A DNA stretch of 64,000 bases, from the NCBI RefSeq assembly GCF_013256625.1, contig NZ_CP053908.1:1426001-1490000 (forward strand), read 5' to 3'. This stretch comes from Hymenobacter sp. BRD128 (GTDB lineage: Bacteria > Bacteroidota > Bacteroidia > Cytophagales > Hymenobacteraceae). This document shows, piece after piece, positions 1-8,196 of the stretch; position 1 is the stretch's first letter; every line of letters begins with the position of its first letter. The notes beneath the pieces are model-generated. The model did no database searches, had not been told where the DNA came from, and saw only the letters and a list, made by a program, of their open reading frames with translations. Both the position numbers and the translations under genes were made by a program.

Positions 1-43
1 GCAGGCCGCCGAGCAGCCACGTAGTCCGGAAAGAGCGGAGCAT
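1..43 (-). CDS. 5' end of an exported protein leaving the left edge
   Basis: An ATG on the minus strand at 43 opens a frame reading MLRSFRTTWLLGGL before the window ends. Two arginines followed by a hydrophobic run look like the start of a signal peptide. About 60 bp upstream lies a promoter of the same architecture as those of the GH35 and susC genes, so this is probably another member of the polysaccharide-utilisation locus (inference). Product unknown because only 14 codons are visible. Confidence 0.5.
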   Translation of the reverse strand, partial: MLRSFRTTWLLGGL

Positions 44-103
44 ACCAGAGAAGGGTGGGAAATGAAGGCTGCGCCACGCCGGCCAGCCGCTACAATACGA
101 CCG

Positions 104-145
104 CAATAGTAGCACGACCAGCCAGTTTGGGCCGGGGGCATTTCC
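104..145 (-). promoter_or_regulatory. Locus promoter with shared operator, copy 3
   Basis: On the minus strand GGAAATGCCCC (145-135) is followed after exactly 23 bp by TACTATTG (111-104), one mismatch from the Bacteroidetes -7 element TAnnTTTG. The same two blocks with the same 23-bp gap occur upstream of GH35 and susC. It would drive the gene that starts at 43. Activation by the neighbouring hybrid regulator is inferred. Confidence 0.6.
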
Positions 146-251
146 GCAGAATAACGGGGCTTTTTTCACGCCTCGGCTAGCCTCAGCTTCGCAGATAATA
201 GGCAACTAATTGAGTAATAGTCGCTAGTTCACGGGTCCTGAGCGTTGGTGG

Positions 252-3200
252 CTAGCCATCCAGCACCCGCGCCTCGCTGGCGGCGGGGCTAGCCCGGTGC
301 TGCCGGGCGTAGTCGGAGGGCGTGCAGTTGTATATTTTTTGAAACGCTTTGCGGAAATACTTGGCATCCTCAATGCCCACTTCGAAGGCTACTTCCGAGA
401 CGCGCAGCGTGGTTTGGGCCAGCAGCTGGGCGGCGCGCTTGAGGCGCACGTCGCGGATAAACTCGACCGCCGTTTGGCCCGTGATGCTCTTAATGCGGCG
501 GTAAAAAACCGACTGGCTCATGGCCATCTCGCGCACCAGCACCTGCACGCTAAATTCCGAGTCGCCGAGGTGTTTTTCGACCACGCCCATGGCCTGCTCC
601 AAGAACTCGCGGTCGGCGTCGGCCACTACTATTTCGGTGGGCTGCAGCAGGATGTGGCGCTGGTAAAACTCGTGCAGCTTGCGCCGGTTGCGCAGCAGGC
701 CCTCGGCCTTGGCTTGCAGCCGGGCCGGGTTGAAGGGCTTGCTCAGGTAGTCGTCGGCGCCCATGCCCAGGCCCTCCAGCTCGTGGGTTTCGGCCGTGCG
801 GGCCGTGAGCAGCAGCACCGGAATATGGGCCGTTTTGGGGTGCTGCTTGAGGCGCTGGCACAGCTCCAGGCCATCGGAGCGCGGCATCATCACGTCCGAA
901 ATAATGAGGTCGGGCAGCTGGGTTAGGGCCGCAGTCCAGCCCGCTAGGCCGTCTTCGGCAGTCAGCACCTCGTAGTCGGCCTCAAAAATCTGGCGCAGGT
1001 ACTGGCGCACCTCGTCGTTGTCTTCCACCACCAGCAGGCGCGGCGGGCCAGCGGGGGCGGGGCTAGCCGGGACTGCTTCCGCCTCGAGGGCGGCCAGCGC
1101 CAGCAGCTCGTCGGCGGCCGGGCTAGCCCCGAGTTCGGTGTCAACTTCTTCGGGCTGAATGTCTTCGGGCTGCAGGTGCTGCTGGCCGAAGGGCAGGCGC
1201 AGCTCGAAGGTGGTGCCCACGCCCGGCGCGCTCACCACCCCGAGCTGGCCGCCGTGGCGCTGGGCAAACTGCCGGGCCAGCGCCAGCCCGATGCCCGTGC
1301 CGCCCATGCGCAGCGTATTGGTGTGCGAGGCCTGGTAGTAGGGGTCAAAAATGCGGTCCAGCTCGGCGGGCTGAATACCAATTCCGGTGTCACTTACGTT
1401 GATTTTGAGGTAGTTGCCGGTCAGCTGCCCATGCTGGTACACCGCCTCGCCGCCGGCGTTACCGATGATAGTGGCGCTTAGCTCGACCCGGCCCCGGTCG
1501 CGCACGTACTTAAAGGCATTGGCCAGCAGGTTGGTCAGAATAATCTCCAGCTTGCTGCGGTCGAAATAGAGCCGCACCGGCTCGGTGGGCACATCGAGCA
1601 CGTAGTCTACGCCGCGCTCTTGGGCCTTGAGTTGAAACACCGCGTAGAGCCCGCTGAGGAAGTGCCCGGCATCGCCAGGGCTGGCGCGCAGCGGCACGTG
1701 GCCGCTCTCAACCTTTCGAAAATCAAGCAGTTGATTAACCAAATCCAGCAGCTTGCGGGCCTGTTGGTGCATGAGGCGCACCTTGCCGCGCAGGTCGGCT
1801 ACCGGGCCGGGGCTGCGCATGATGTCCTCCATCGGCCCGAGGATGAGGGTGAGGGGGGTACGCAGCTCGTGGCTCACGTTGGTGAAAAAGCCCAGCTTGA
1901 GGCCGGTCAGTTCCTTCTCTTTCTCGGTCTGAAACTGCTCCAGCACGAGCTTATTTTTCAATTCCTGCTGGGTTATCTCGAAGCGTCGATAGAGTATAAT
2001 GCCACCTGCCAATACGCTGACATATAGCAGGTAAGCCCAGCCGGTTTTATACCATGGCGCCAGTACGTCGAAGGCCATGCTAGCGGGTCGGGCCGACCAC
2101 ACGCCCTCGCCGTTGCTGGCCTTCACGCGCAGGGTGTAGTGGCCGGGCGGCAGGTTGGCGAAGCTGGCGGTGCGCTGGCCGGGCGCCGGGTATACCCAGT
2201 CGTCGTTGTAGCCTTCGAGCTGGTAGGCGTAGCGGTTTTTCTGCGGGTTGGCGTAGTTCAGGCCCACAAACTCCACCGAAAAGTCGTTTTCCGAAGGCTT
2301 AATCGTAACGGTCTGGGGCTGCGACAAGGGGCTAGCCAGCACCACCCGCCCATTGAACGGCTGGCCCACCGCCACCGGCTGGTTGGCAATGCGCAGGCCC
2401 GTAAGCTGCACCACCGGCGCGTAGGGGTTGGGCTGAATGGCCGAAGGCTGAAAATAGCTGATGCCGTTGATGCCGCCGAAATAGAGCGTGCCATCGGCCC
2501 CGCGCGCGGCGGCCCCAATCTTGAAGGCGTTGCTTTGCAGGCCGTCGGCCACGTCGTAGCGCAGGTACTGGTGGGTGCGGGGCGTGAAGCGGTAGAGGCC
2601 GGTGCCCCCAATCCAGAGGTTGCCGGCATCGTCGCTGAGCAGGCTTTCGGCGTCGCTCTCGGGCAGGTAGTGCTGGTAGCTGCGCACGGTTTCGCGGCCC
2701 TGGGCATCGGTGCTGAGCTGGTGCAGCCCGCCGCCGATGGTGCCAATCCAGAGGTTGTGCTGGCGGTCGAGCAGCAGCGGCCAGGTGTAGTTCACGCGCA
2801 GGCTGTTAGCTGCGCCCGGCTGGTAGCGGTATTGCCGCAGCAGGCGCAGCGAGTCGGGCGTCACGCGCAGCTTCAGCAAGCCGGCATTGGTGGTGCTGGC
2901 CCAGAGCACGTCGCGCTGCGCATCTACCAGCAGGAAGGTGAAGTTATTGGTAGGCAGCAGGTTGCCCTCATTGCCATACGCGCCCAGCAGCTTGCCGTCG
3001 AGGCTGAAGCGCAGCAGGCCCTGGTCGAAGGTGGCGACCCAGAGCGTGCCGTAGCGGTCCTCCGCCAGGCGCTCGATGCTGGCATTGCGCAGGCGCCGGC
3101 CGCCGGGCAGCTGGTCGTAGGTGGTGAGCTGCTCGTGGCCACCCTGGTGCGTGAGGCGCACCAGCCCCCGGCCCCGGGTGCCAAACCACAGGGCGCCGTT

Positions 3201-4520
3201 GTGGGTCTGGCAGATGGCCGACACATCGACGCCGCGGGTCAGGCCGTCCTCGTTCTGGCTCAAGTAGTTGCGATACGTCTGGCGGACCAGGTCGTAGGCC
3301 GATACGCCGTTGCGGGTGCCTAGCCACAGCGTATTGGTGGCCTCTTCCTTATACACGGCATTGATGTAGCTGTTGGGGAGCGCGACCCGGCCGGCGGGCT
3401 GGCGGCGCAGCCGGCCAAAGGGCTTCTGGCGCAAATCGACCTGGTTGAGGCCGCCGGCCGAGGCGCACAGCCACATCACCTGGGTGCGGTCTTCAAAAAT
3501 CTGGTGCACCCGCTCCGAGTTGATGCCAAACTGCTCGCCGTCTCTGGGCAGCAGCAGGGTAGGAGCGGGGCGCAGCGGCGGGGCGGTGCCCGTCACGGCC
3601 CCGGCTTCCCACACATACAGGCCGTAAATAGTACCCACCCACAGCCGGCCAAACGAGTCGAGCTGCAGGGCTTGTAATTGCGGGTAAGTTTGGGCCTGCG
3701 GGTGGGCGGTAAGCTCGCGCACGGTGCGCCGGTTGGCCGCGCTCACCCAAAATACCTGGTGGTCGCTGCCAATCCAGAGGTCGCCGCGCCGGTCGAGGTG
3801 CAGCGCCCGCACGGTGGTCTGGAAAGCCGTGGGCTCGGCCGCCAGGCCCTCGGGGTGCACCACGCACAAGCCAAAATTGCCGGTGCCAACCCAGATATTG
3901 CCTTCAGCATCGGGCACCAGGGTGATTATTTCCGGACGGGCGCCGCTAGGCGGGCCCGCCACCGGCACCTGGCGCAGCTCGGCTAGCCCACCCTGCGCAT
4001 CGAAGCGCAGCCGAAACAAGCCGGCCCGTATGGTGCCCACCCACAAGTGCCCCTGTGCATCGGTGGCGAGCGCCGTCACGCTCTGGGTAGCCAGCAGTTG
4101 CAGCAGGGGGTGGGTTGCCGCCGGGGCGGGCAAGTGAGCCAGCAGCACCAGGCGGTCGGTGGCCGCGTCGTAGCGGCCCAGGCCGCTGCGCTCGGTGCCC
4201 ACCCAGAGGCGGCCATCGGGAGCAGCGTGCAGCGCCTTAATTCGGTTGCCCGAAACGCCGTTGGTGTTAATCGGCAGCCAGTATTGCTTCAGCTCGTAGC
4301 CGTCGTAGCGGTCGAGGCCGTGGTTGGTGCCCACCCAGATAAAGCCGGCGCGGTCCTGGGCCACGGCCATCGCATCGCTGTGCGAGAGGCCCTGGTCCAC
4401 AGTAAGGTGCTCGAAGCGGAAGTCGCTGGGAGCCGTATCCTGGGCGTAGCCGGGCCACGCCAGCCCGGCCGCCAGGCAGCACAGCAACAGCAACAGCCAA
4501 AGTCTTAGACAACAACGCAT
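252..4520 (-). CDS. Hybrid two-component system regulator (HTCS)
   Basis: One-protein sensor and transcription factor of the kind that controls Bacteroidetes polysaccharide-utilisation loci; the periplasmic half senses a released oligosaccharide and the cytoplasmic half binds DNA. From the start at 4520 (1,422 residues): signal peptide; about 14 two-component propeller repeats with W-x-G motifs (residues 30-720); a Y_Y_Y domain (about 745-815); a membrane segment (about 827-845); HisKA with SHELRTPLT, phospho-accepting His near 882; HATPase_c with DTGIGI and GGTGIGL; a receiver with SDVMMP, Asp near 1208; and a C-terminal AraC-type HTH ending in CTPSDYARQ. All catalytic residues looked for are present. 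MRCCLRLW is preferred as start over an upstream ATG eight codons earlier because it directly begins the signal peptide. It is divergent from the GH35 gene. Confidence 0.95.
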   Translation of the reverse strand: MRCCLRLWLLLLLCCLAAGLAWPGYAQDTAPSDFRFEHLTVDQGLSHSDAMAVAQDRAGFIWVGTNHGLDRYDGYELKQYWLPINTNGVSGNRIKALHAAPDGRLWVGTERSGLGRYDAATDRLVLLAHLPAPAATHPLLQLLATQSVTALATDAQGHLWVGTIRAGLFRLRFDAQGGLAELRQVPVAGPPSGARPEIITLVPDAEGNIWVGTGNFGLCVVHPEGLAAEPTAFQTTVRALHLDRRGDLWIGSDHQVFWVSAANRRTVRELTAHPQAQTYPQLQALQLDSFGRLWVGTIYGLYVWEAGAVTGTAPPLRPAPTLLLPRDGEQFGINSERVHQIFEDRTQVMWLCASAGGLNQVDLRQKPFGRLRRQPAGRVALPNSYINAVYKEEATNTLWLGTRNGVSAYDLVRQTYRNYLSQNEDGLTRGVDVSAICQTHNGALWFGTRGRGLVRLTHQGGHEQLTTYDQLPGGRRLRNASIERLAEDRYGTLWVATFDQGLLRFSLDGKLLGAYGNEGNLLPTNNFTFLLVDAQRDVLWASTTNAGLLKLRVTPDSLRLLRQYRYQPGAANSLRVNYTWPLLLDRQHNLWIGTIGGGLHQLSTDAQGRETVRSYQHYLPESDAESLLSDDAGNLWIGGTGLYRFTPRTHQYLRYDVADGLQSNAFKIGAAARGADGTLYFGGINGISYFQPSAIQPNPYAPVVQLTGLRIANQPVAVGQPFNGRVVLASPLSQPQTVTIKPSENDFSVEFVGLNYANPQKNRYAYQLEGYNDDWVYPAPGQRTASFANLPPGHYTLRVKASNGEGVWSARPASMAFDVLAPWYKTGWAYLLYVSVLAGGIILYRRFEITQQELKNKLVLEQFQTEKEKELTGLKLGFFTNVSHELRTPLTLILGPMEDIMRSPGPVADLRGKVRLMHQQARKLLDLVNQLLDFRKVESGHVPLRASPGDAGHFLSGLYAVFQLKAQERGVDYVLDVPTEPVRLYFDRSKLEIILTNLLANAFKYVRDRGRVELSATIIGNAGGEAVYQHGQLTGNYLKINVSDTGIGIQPAELDRIFDPYYQASHTNTLRMGGTGIGLALARQFAQRHGGQLGVVSAPGVGTTFELRLPFGQQHLQPEDIQPEEVDTELGASPAADELLALAALEAEAVPASPAPAGPPRLLVVEDNDEVRQYLRQIFEADYEVLTAEDGLAGWTAALTQLPDLIISDVMMPRSDGLELCQRLKQHPKTAHIPVLLLTARTAETHELEGLGMGADDYLSKPFNPARLQAKAEGLLRNRRKLHEFYQRHILLQPTEIVVADADREFLEQAMGVVEKHLGDSEFSVQVLVREMAMSQSVFYRRIKSITGQTAVEFIRDVRLKRAAQLLAQTTLRVSEVAFEVGIEDAKYFRKAFQKIYNCTPSDYARQHRASPAASEARVLDG

Positions 4521-4651
4521 GGGTGGGGAGCAGAAAAATAGCAAGCGGAAGGCAGGCCGCCAATTTACGGCGGCAATCGGTACCCACCGCCACCCGGGCT
4601 AGGCTGAGCCCGCCCCCGCTGGCCCCGCCTAGTCTGGCCCGCACTTTTGGT

Positions 4652-4693
4652 GAATATGCCCCCGCCGGCCCCTGCCGGCGGCCGGTAGTTTTG
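4652..4693 (+). promoter_or_regulatory. Locus promoter with shared operator, copy 1 (GH35)
   Basis: GAATATGCCCC (4652-4662), preceded by TTTTGGT, stands 23 bp upstream of TAGTTTTG (4686-4693), a match to the -7 element TAnnTTTG. No -33 TTTG is present at normal spacing, which fits an activator-dependent promoter. Same layout as copies at 8011-8052 and 104-145. Leader to the proposed GTG start is about 100 nt. Confidence 0.7.
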
Positions 4694-4801
4694 CCTGGTC
4701 TTCCTGGCTTTTCTCTGGCTTTCCCCTGGCGGGCCAGTGGGCGGCCGGCCGCTGGTGCTACTGCTGCGTTCCCGATATTTCCTACCTTTTATTTCTTCTA
4801 C

Positions 4802-6652
4802 GTGCGGTTTCTTTTTGGCTTACTGCCTGCTGCTTTGCTGCTGGGCAGCCCGGCGCCCGCCCCGACCCCGGCGCACACGTTCGCGCTGGGTCCCAACCAG
4901 TTTTTACTCGATGGCCAGCCTTTGCAGCTGATATCGGGCGAGCTGCATTACCCGCGCATTCCGCGCGAGGCCTGGCGGGCCCGGCTCCGCATGGCCAAGG
5001 CCATGGGCCTGAATACCATCGGTACCTACGTGTTCTGGAACGTGCACGAGCCCCAGCCGGGCCACTACGACTTCACGGGCAATAACGACGTGGCCGCTTT
5101 CGTGAAGATGGCCCAGGAAGAAGGTCTCTGGGTGATTTTGCGCCCCAGCCCCTACGTGTGCGCCGAGTGGGAATTTGGCGGCTACCCCTACTGGCTCCAG
5201 AATGTGCCCGGCCTGAAAGTGCGCAGCCAGGAGCCGCAGTACATCGCCGCCTACACCCGCTACCTGCAGGCCGTGGGCAAGCAGTTGGCCCCGCTGCAAG
5301 TCAACCACGGCGGGCCGGTGCTGATGGTGCAGGTCGAGAACGAATACGGCTCGTATGGCGCTGATAAGCAATATTTAGCCCAGAACAAGCAGCTGTTCAT
5401 CAACGCGGGCTTCGACGGCCTGCTCTACACCTGCGACCCCGCCCCCGACGTGGCCGCCGGCCACCTGCCCGGCCTGCTGCCCGCCGTCAATGGCCTCGAC
5501 AAGCCCCGCGAAGTGCGTAAAATCGTGCAGGCCAACCACGATGGCCAAGGGCCCTACTACATCGCCGAGTGGTACCCGGCGTGGTTCGACTGGTGGGGCG
5601 CCCCTCACCACACCGTGCCCGCCGCCCAATACGTTGCGCCGCTCGACTCGGTGCTGAAAGCCGGCCTCTCGATAAACATGTACATGTTTCATGGCGGCAC
5701 CACCCGCGGCTTTCTGAATGGCGCCAACTACAAGGGCCCCACCACCGACTACGAGCCCCAGGTGAGTAGCTACGACTACGACGCGCCCCTCGACGAGGCC
5801 GGCAACGCCACGGCCAAGTTCCGCGCCTTCCGCGAGGTCATTGCCAAGTACCGGCCCGCCGGCGCCCCGGCCCTGCCGCCCGTGCCCGCCGCCAAGCCCA
5901 GCGTGGCGCTGCCCGCCCTGCAGCTCACGCGCACCGCTAGCCTGCTGGGCCGCCTGCCCGCGCCGGTGGCTAGCCCGCAGCCGCTCACCTTTGAGAAGCT
6001 CAAGCAGGCCTACGGCTTCGTGCTCTACCGCACCACCGTGGCCGGGGGCGGCGAGAAATTGCTCAAAATCCGCGACTTGCGCGACTACGCGGTGGTAATG
6101 GTCAACGGCCGGCGCGTGGGCACCCTCGACCGCCGCCTGCGCCAGGACAGCCTGCGGCTAGCCCTGCCCGCCGGCAAGGCGGTGCAGCTCGATATTCTGG
6201 TCGAAAATCTGGGTCGTATCAATTACGGCAAGTACTTGTTGCAGAACACCAAAGGCATTACCCAAAGCGTGACGCTGGGCGGCCAGGCGCTCACCGGCTG
6301 GCAGCAGTTTGGCCTGCCCTTCGACCAGGCCCCGGCCGTGGCGAAGAGCACCGGCGCGGCCCCGGCGGCCACCGGCGGCCCGGTGCTGCGCACGGCCAGC
6401 TTCACGGTGGCTAGCCCCGCCGATACCTACCTCGATATGCGCCAGTGGGGCAAAGGCGTGGTGTGGGTAAACGGCCACAACCTGGGGCGCTACTGGGCCA
6501 TCGGCCCCCAGCAAACCGTCTACGTGCCCGCCGAATGGCTGCGCAAAGGCCCGAATGAAGTGACGGTGCTGGAGCTGCTCAAGCCGCAGCAGGCCACGCT
6601 GGCCAGCCTCGACCATCCCATCCTGAGTGAGTTGCAACCAGTTAGTAAGTAG
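4802..6652 (+). CDS. Secreted beta-galactosidase, GH35
   Basis: Retaining glycoside hydrolase that removes terminal beta-linked galactose. The N-terminal half is a typical GH35 barrel: ISGELHYPRIPREAWRARL, WNVHEPQPG, the acid/base Glu in VQVENEYGSYG and the nucleophile Glu in YIAEWYPAWFDWWG. The C-terminal part has the galactose-binding-like folds of the family, with KGVVWVNGHNLGRYW near the end. The open frame continues upstream to 4523, but no other ATG exists and the signal peptide (RFLFGLLPAALLLG) begins at a GTG at 4802, so that start is proposed, giving 616 residues. It is the first gene after the shared operator and lies 10 bp before the GH43 gene, so the two are probably co-transcribed. 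Confidence 0.92.
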   Translation: MRFLFGLLPAALLLGSPAPAPTPAHTFALGPNQFLLDGQPLQLISGELHYPRIPREAWRARLRMAKAMGLNTIGTYVFWNVHEPQPGHYDFTGNNDVAAFVKMAQEEGLWVILRPSPYVCAEWEFGGYPYWLQNVPGLKVRSQEPQYIAAYTRYLQAVGKQLAPLQVNHGGPVLMVQVENEYGSYGADKQYLAQNKQLFINAGFDGLLYTCDPAPDVAAGHLPGLLPAVNGLDKPREVRKIVQANHDGQGPYYIAEWYPAWFDWWGAPHHTVPAAQYVAPLDSVLKAGLSINMYMFHGGTTRGFLNGANYKGPTTDYEPQVSSYDYDAPLDEAGNATAKFRAFREVIAKYRPAGAPALPPVPAAKPSVALPALQLTRTASLLGRLPAPVASPQPLTFEKLKQAYGFVLYRTTVAGGGEKLLKIRDLRDYAVVMVNGRRVGTLDRRLRQDSLRLALPAGKAVQLDILVENLGRINYGKYLLQNTKGITQSVTLGGQALTGWQQFGLPFDQAPAVAKSTGAAPAATGGPVLRTASFTVASPADTYLDMRQWGKGVVWVNGHNLGRYWAIGPQQTVYVPAEWLRKGPNEVTVLELLKPQQATLASLDHPILSELQPVSK

Positions 6653-6662
6653 GCTTTTCATT

Positions 6663-7817
6663 ATGAAAAAAGTATCCTTTCTGGGTGCGCTGCTGGCGCT
6701 GGCTAGCCTTGCCCAGGCGCAGCAGCGCACCGCCTTCGAGCCCGGCCAGCCCTGGCCCGACAACCACGGCACCCACCTCAACGCCCACGGCGCGGGCGTG
6801 CTCTACGACCACGGCCGCTACTACCTCTTTGGCGAGCACAAAATAGCTGGCCCCGCCGGCAACAGCGCCCAGGTGGGCGTGCACTGCTATTCTTCCAAAG
6901 ACCTCTACAACTGGCAGGACGAGGGCATTGCCCTGGCCGTGGCACCCGCCGGCTCGGGCTCAGAAATCGAGAAAGGCTGCGTGCTGGAGCGGCCCAAAGT
7001 GGTGTTCAACAAAAAGACCAGCCAGTACGTGATGTGGTTTCACCTCGAGCTAAAGGGCCAGGGCTACGCCGCCGCCCGCACCGCCGTGGCCGTAAGCAGC
7101 AAGCCCGCCGGGCCGTATAAATACGTGCACTCCTTCCGGCCCGATGCCGGCCAGTGGCCGCTAGGGTTCCAGGAAGCCTGGAAGCACCCCCAGCCCGGCG
7201 AGGCCGCCCTGAAGTGGTGGACACCCGAGTGGCGCACGGCCGTGGCCCAGGGCCTGTTTGTGCGCCGCGACTTCGACAAGGGCCAGATGGCCCGCGACAT
7301 GACCATTTTCGTCGACGACGATGGCAAGGCCTACCACATTGCCTCATCGGAGGAAAACCTGACGCTGCATCTGGCTGAGCTGACTGCTGACTACCAAGGA
7401 TTTACCGGTAAGTGGAGCACCATTGCGCCGGCCGGCCACAACGAGGCGCCCGCCCTGTGCAAGCGTGGCGGCAAGTACTACCTCATCACCTCGGGCTGCA
7501 CCGGCTGGGCGCCCAATGCGGCCCGCTCGTTTGTGGCTAGCTCCATCTGGGGGCCGTGGCGGCAGCTCGATAACCCCGCCACCGGCGCCGATGCCGACTC
7601 GACCTACCACTCGCAGAGTACTTACCTCTTGCCAGTGGCCGGCAAGCAGGACGCCTTCATTTTTATGGCCGACCGCTGGACGCCCAAGAATCCCATCGAC
7701 GGTGGCTACATCTGGCTGCCGCTCAGCTTCGAGGGCGACCAGCCCCGCCTGCACTGGGCCGACCGCTGGACCCTCGGCGTGTTTGACCGGCCCCGGGCTG
7801 CGGGCGCGGCGCAGTAG
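6663..7817 (+). CDS. Secreted GH43 hydrolase, exo-galactanase-like
   Basis: Five-bladed propeller glycoside hydrolase of family 43, 384 residues with a clear signal peptide (MKKVSFLGALLALASLAQA). The N-terminal pattern AHGAGVLYDHGRYYLFGEHK and the YSSKDLYNWQDEG motif resemble the GH43 members that act as exo-beta-1,3-galactosidases on arabinogalactan rather than the arabinan or xylan enzymes; this substrate call is from resemblance only. It sits directly behind GH35, in keeping with stepwise removal of galactose from a galactan backbone. The start at 6663 is chosen because it begins the signal peptide. No promoter separates it from GH35. Confidence 0.82.
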   Translation: MKKVSFLGALLALASLAQAQQRTAFEPGQPWPDNHGTHLNAHGAGVLYDHGRYYLFGEHKIAGPAGNSAQVGVHCYSSKDLYNWQDEGIALAVAPAGSGSEIEKGCVLERPKVVFNKKTSQYVMWFHLELKGQGYAAARTAVAVSSKPAGPYKYVHSFRPDAGQWPLGFQEAWKHPQPGEAALKWWTPEWRTAVAQGLFVRRDFDKGQMARDMTIFVDDDGKAYHIASSEENLTLHLAELTADYQGFTGKWSTIAPAGHNEAPALCKRGGKYYLITSGCTGWAPNAARSFVASSIWGPWRQLDNPATGADADSTYHSQSTYLLPVAGKQDAFIFMADRWTPKNPIDGGYIWLPLSFEGDQPRLHWADRWTLGVFDRPRAAGAAQ

Positions 7818-8010
7818 GGCAGGGGCTAGGGTCGGTTTAGGCAGGCGGTGCAGCGCTGCGCTGGTGTGTAACCCCGCCACCGGCCAGTAACAACCCCTGC
7901 TAATTTACGCCAGCCAACGGCTTGTACCTAAGGGTTGTAGCAATAATCTCTGCCCCAGCCGTCCCAAACGTTTGCGGGAGTAGGCAGCAAATTCACCCCG
8001 GCTTTTTGCT

Positions 8011-8052
8011 GAAAATGCCCCTGAGCCTGCCCCCCGACTTCAGGTACTTTTG
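8011..8052 (+). promoter_or_regulatory. Locus promoter with shared operator, copy 2 (susC)
   Basis: GAAAATGCCCC (8011-8021), preceded by CTTTTTGCT, lies 23 bp before TACTTTTG (8045-8052). Together with the GH35 copy the conserved block extends to TTTTGSTGAAWATGCCCC. The rest of the 7818-8196 intergenic region holds no gene I can support. Leader to the susC ATG is about 140 nt. Confidence 0.7.
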
Positions 8053-8196
8053 ACTCGGTTCTTGGGCTGCCTCCCGCCGCTGGCCAATGCTTTTACCAGC
8101 AGCGGCCAGCCCCGGCGGCCGGGCCCACGGCCGACTTGTGCTGATTACGCAATTTTCCCACCCTGGCTGCTTCGGCAGCCGCTAGCTTCCTCTTCT

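Noticed and set aside
2139..3323. 394-codon open frame opposite the hybrid regulator gene
   Set aside because: Antisense shadow of the propeller repeats in high-GC DNA; no family similarity.
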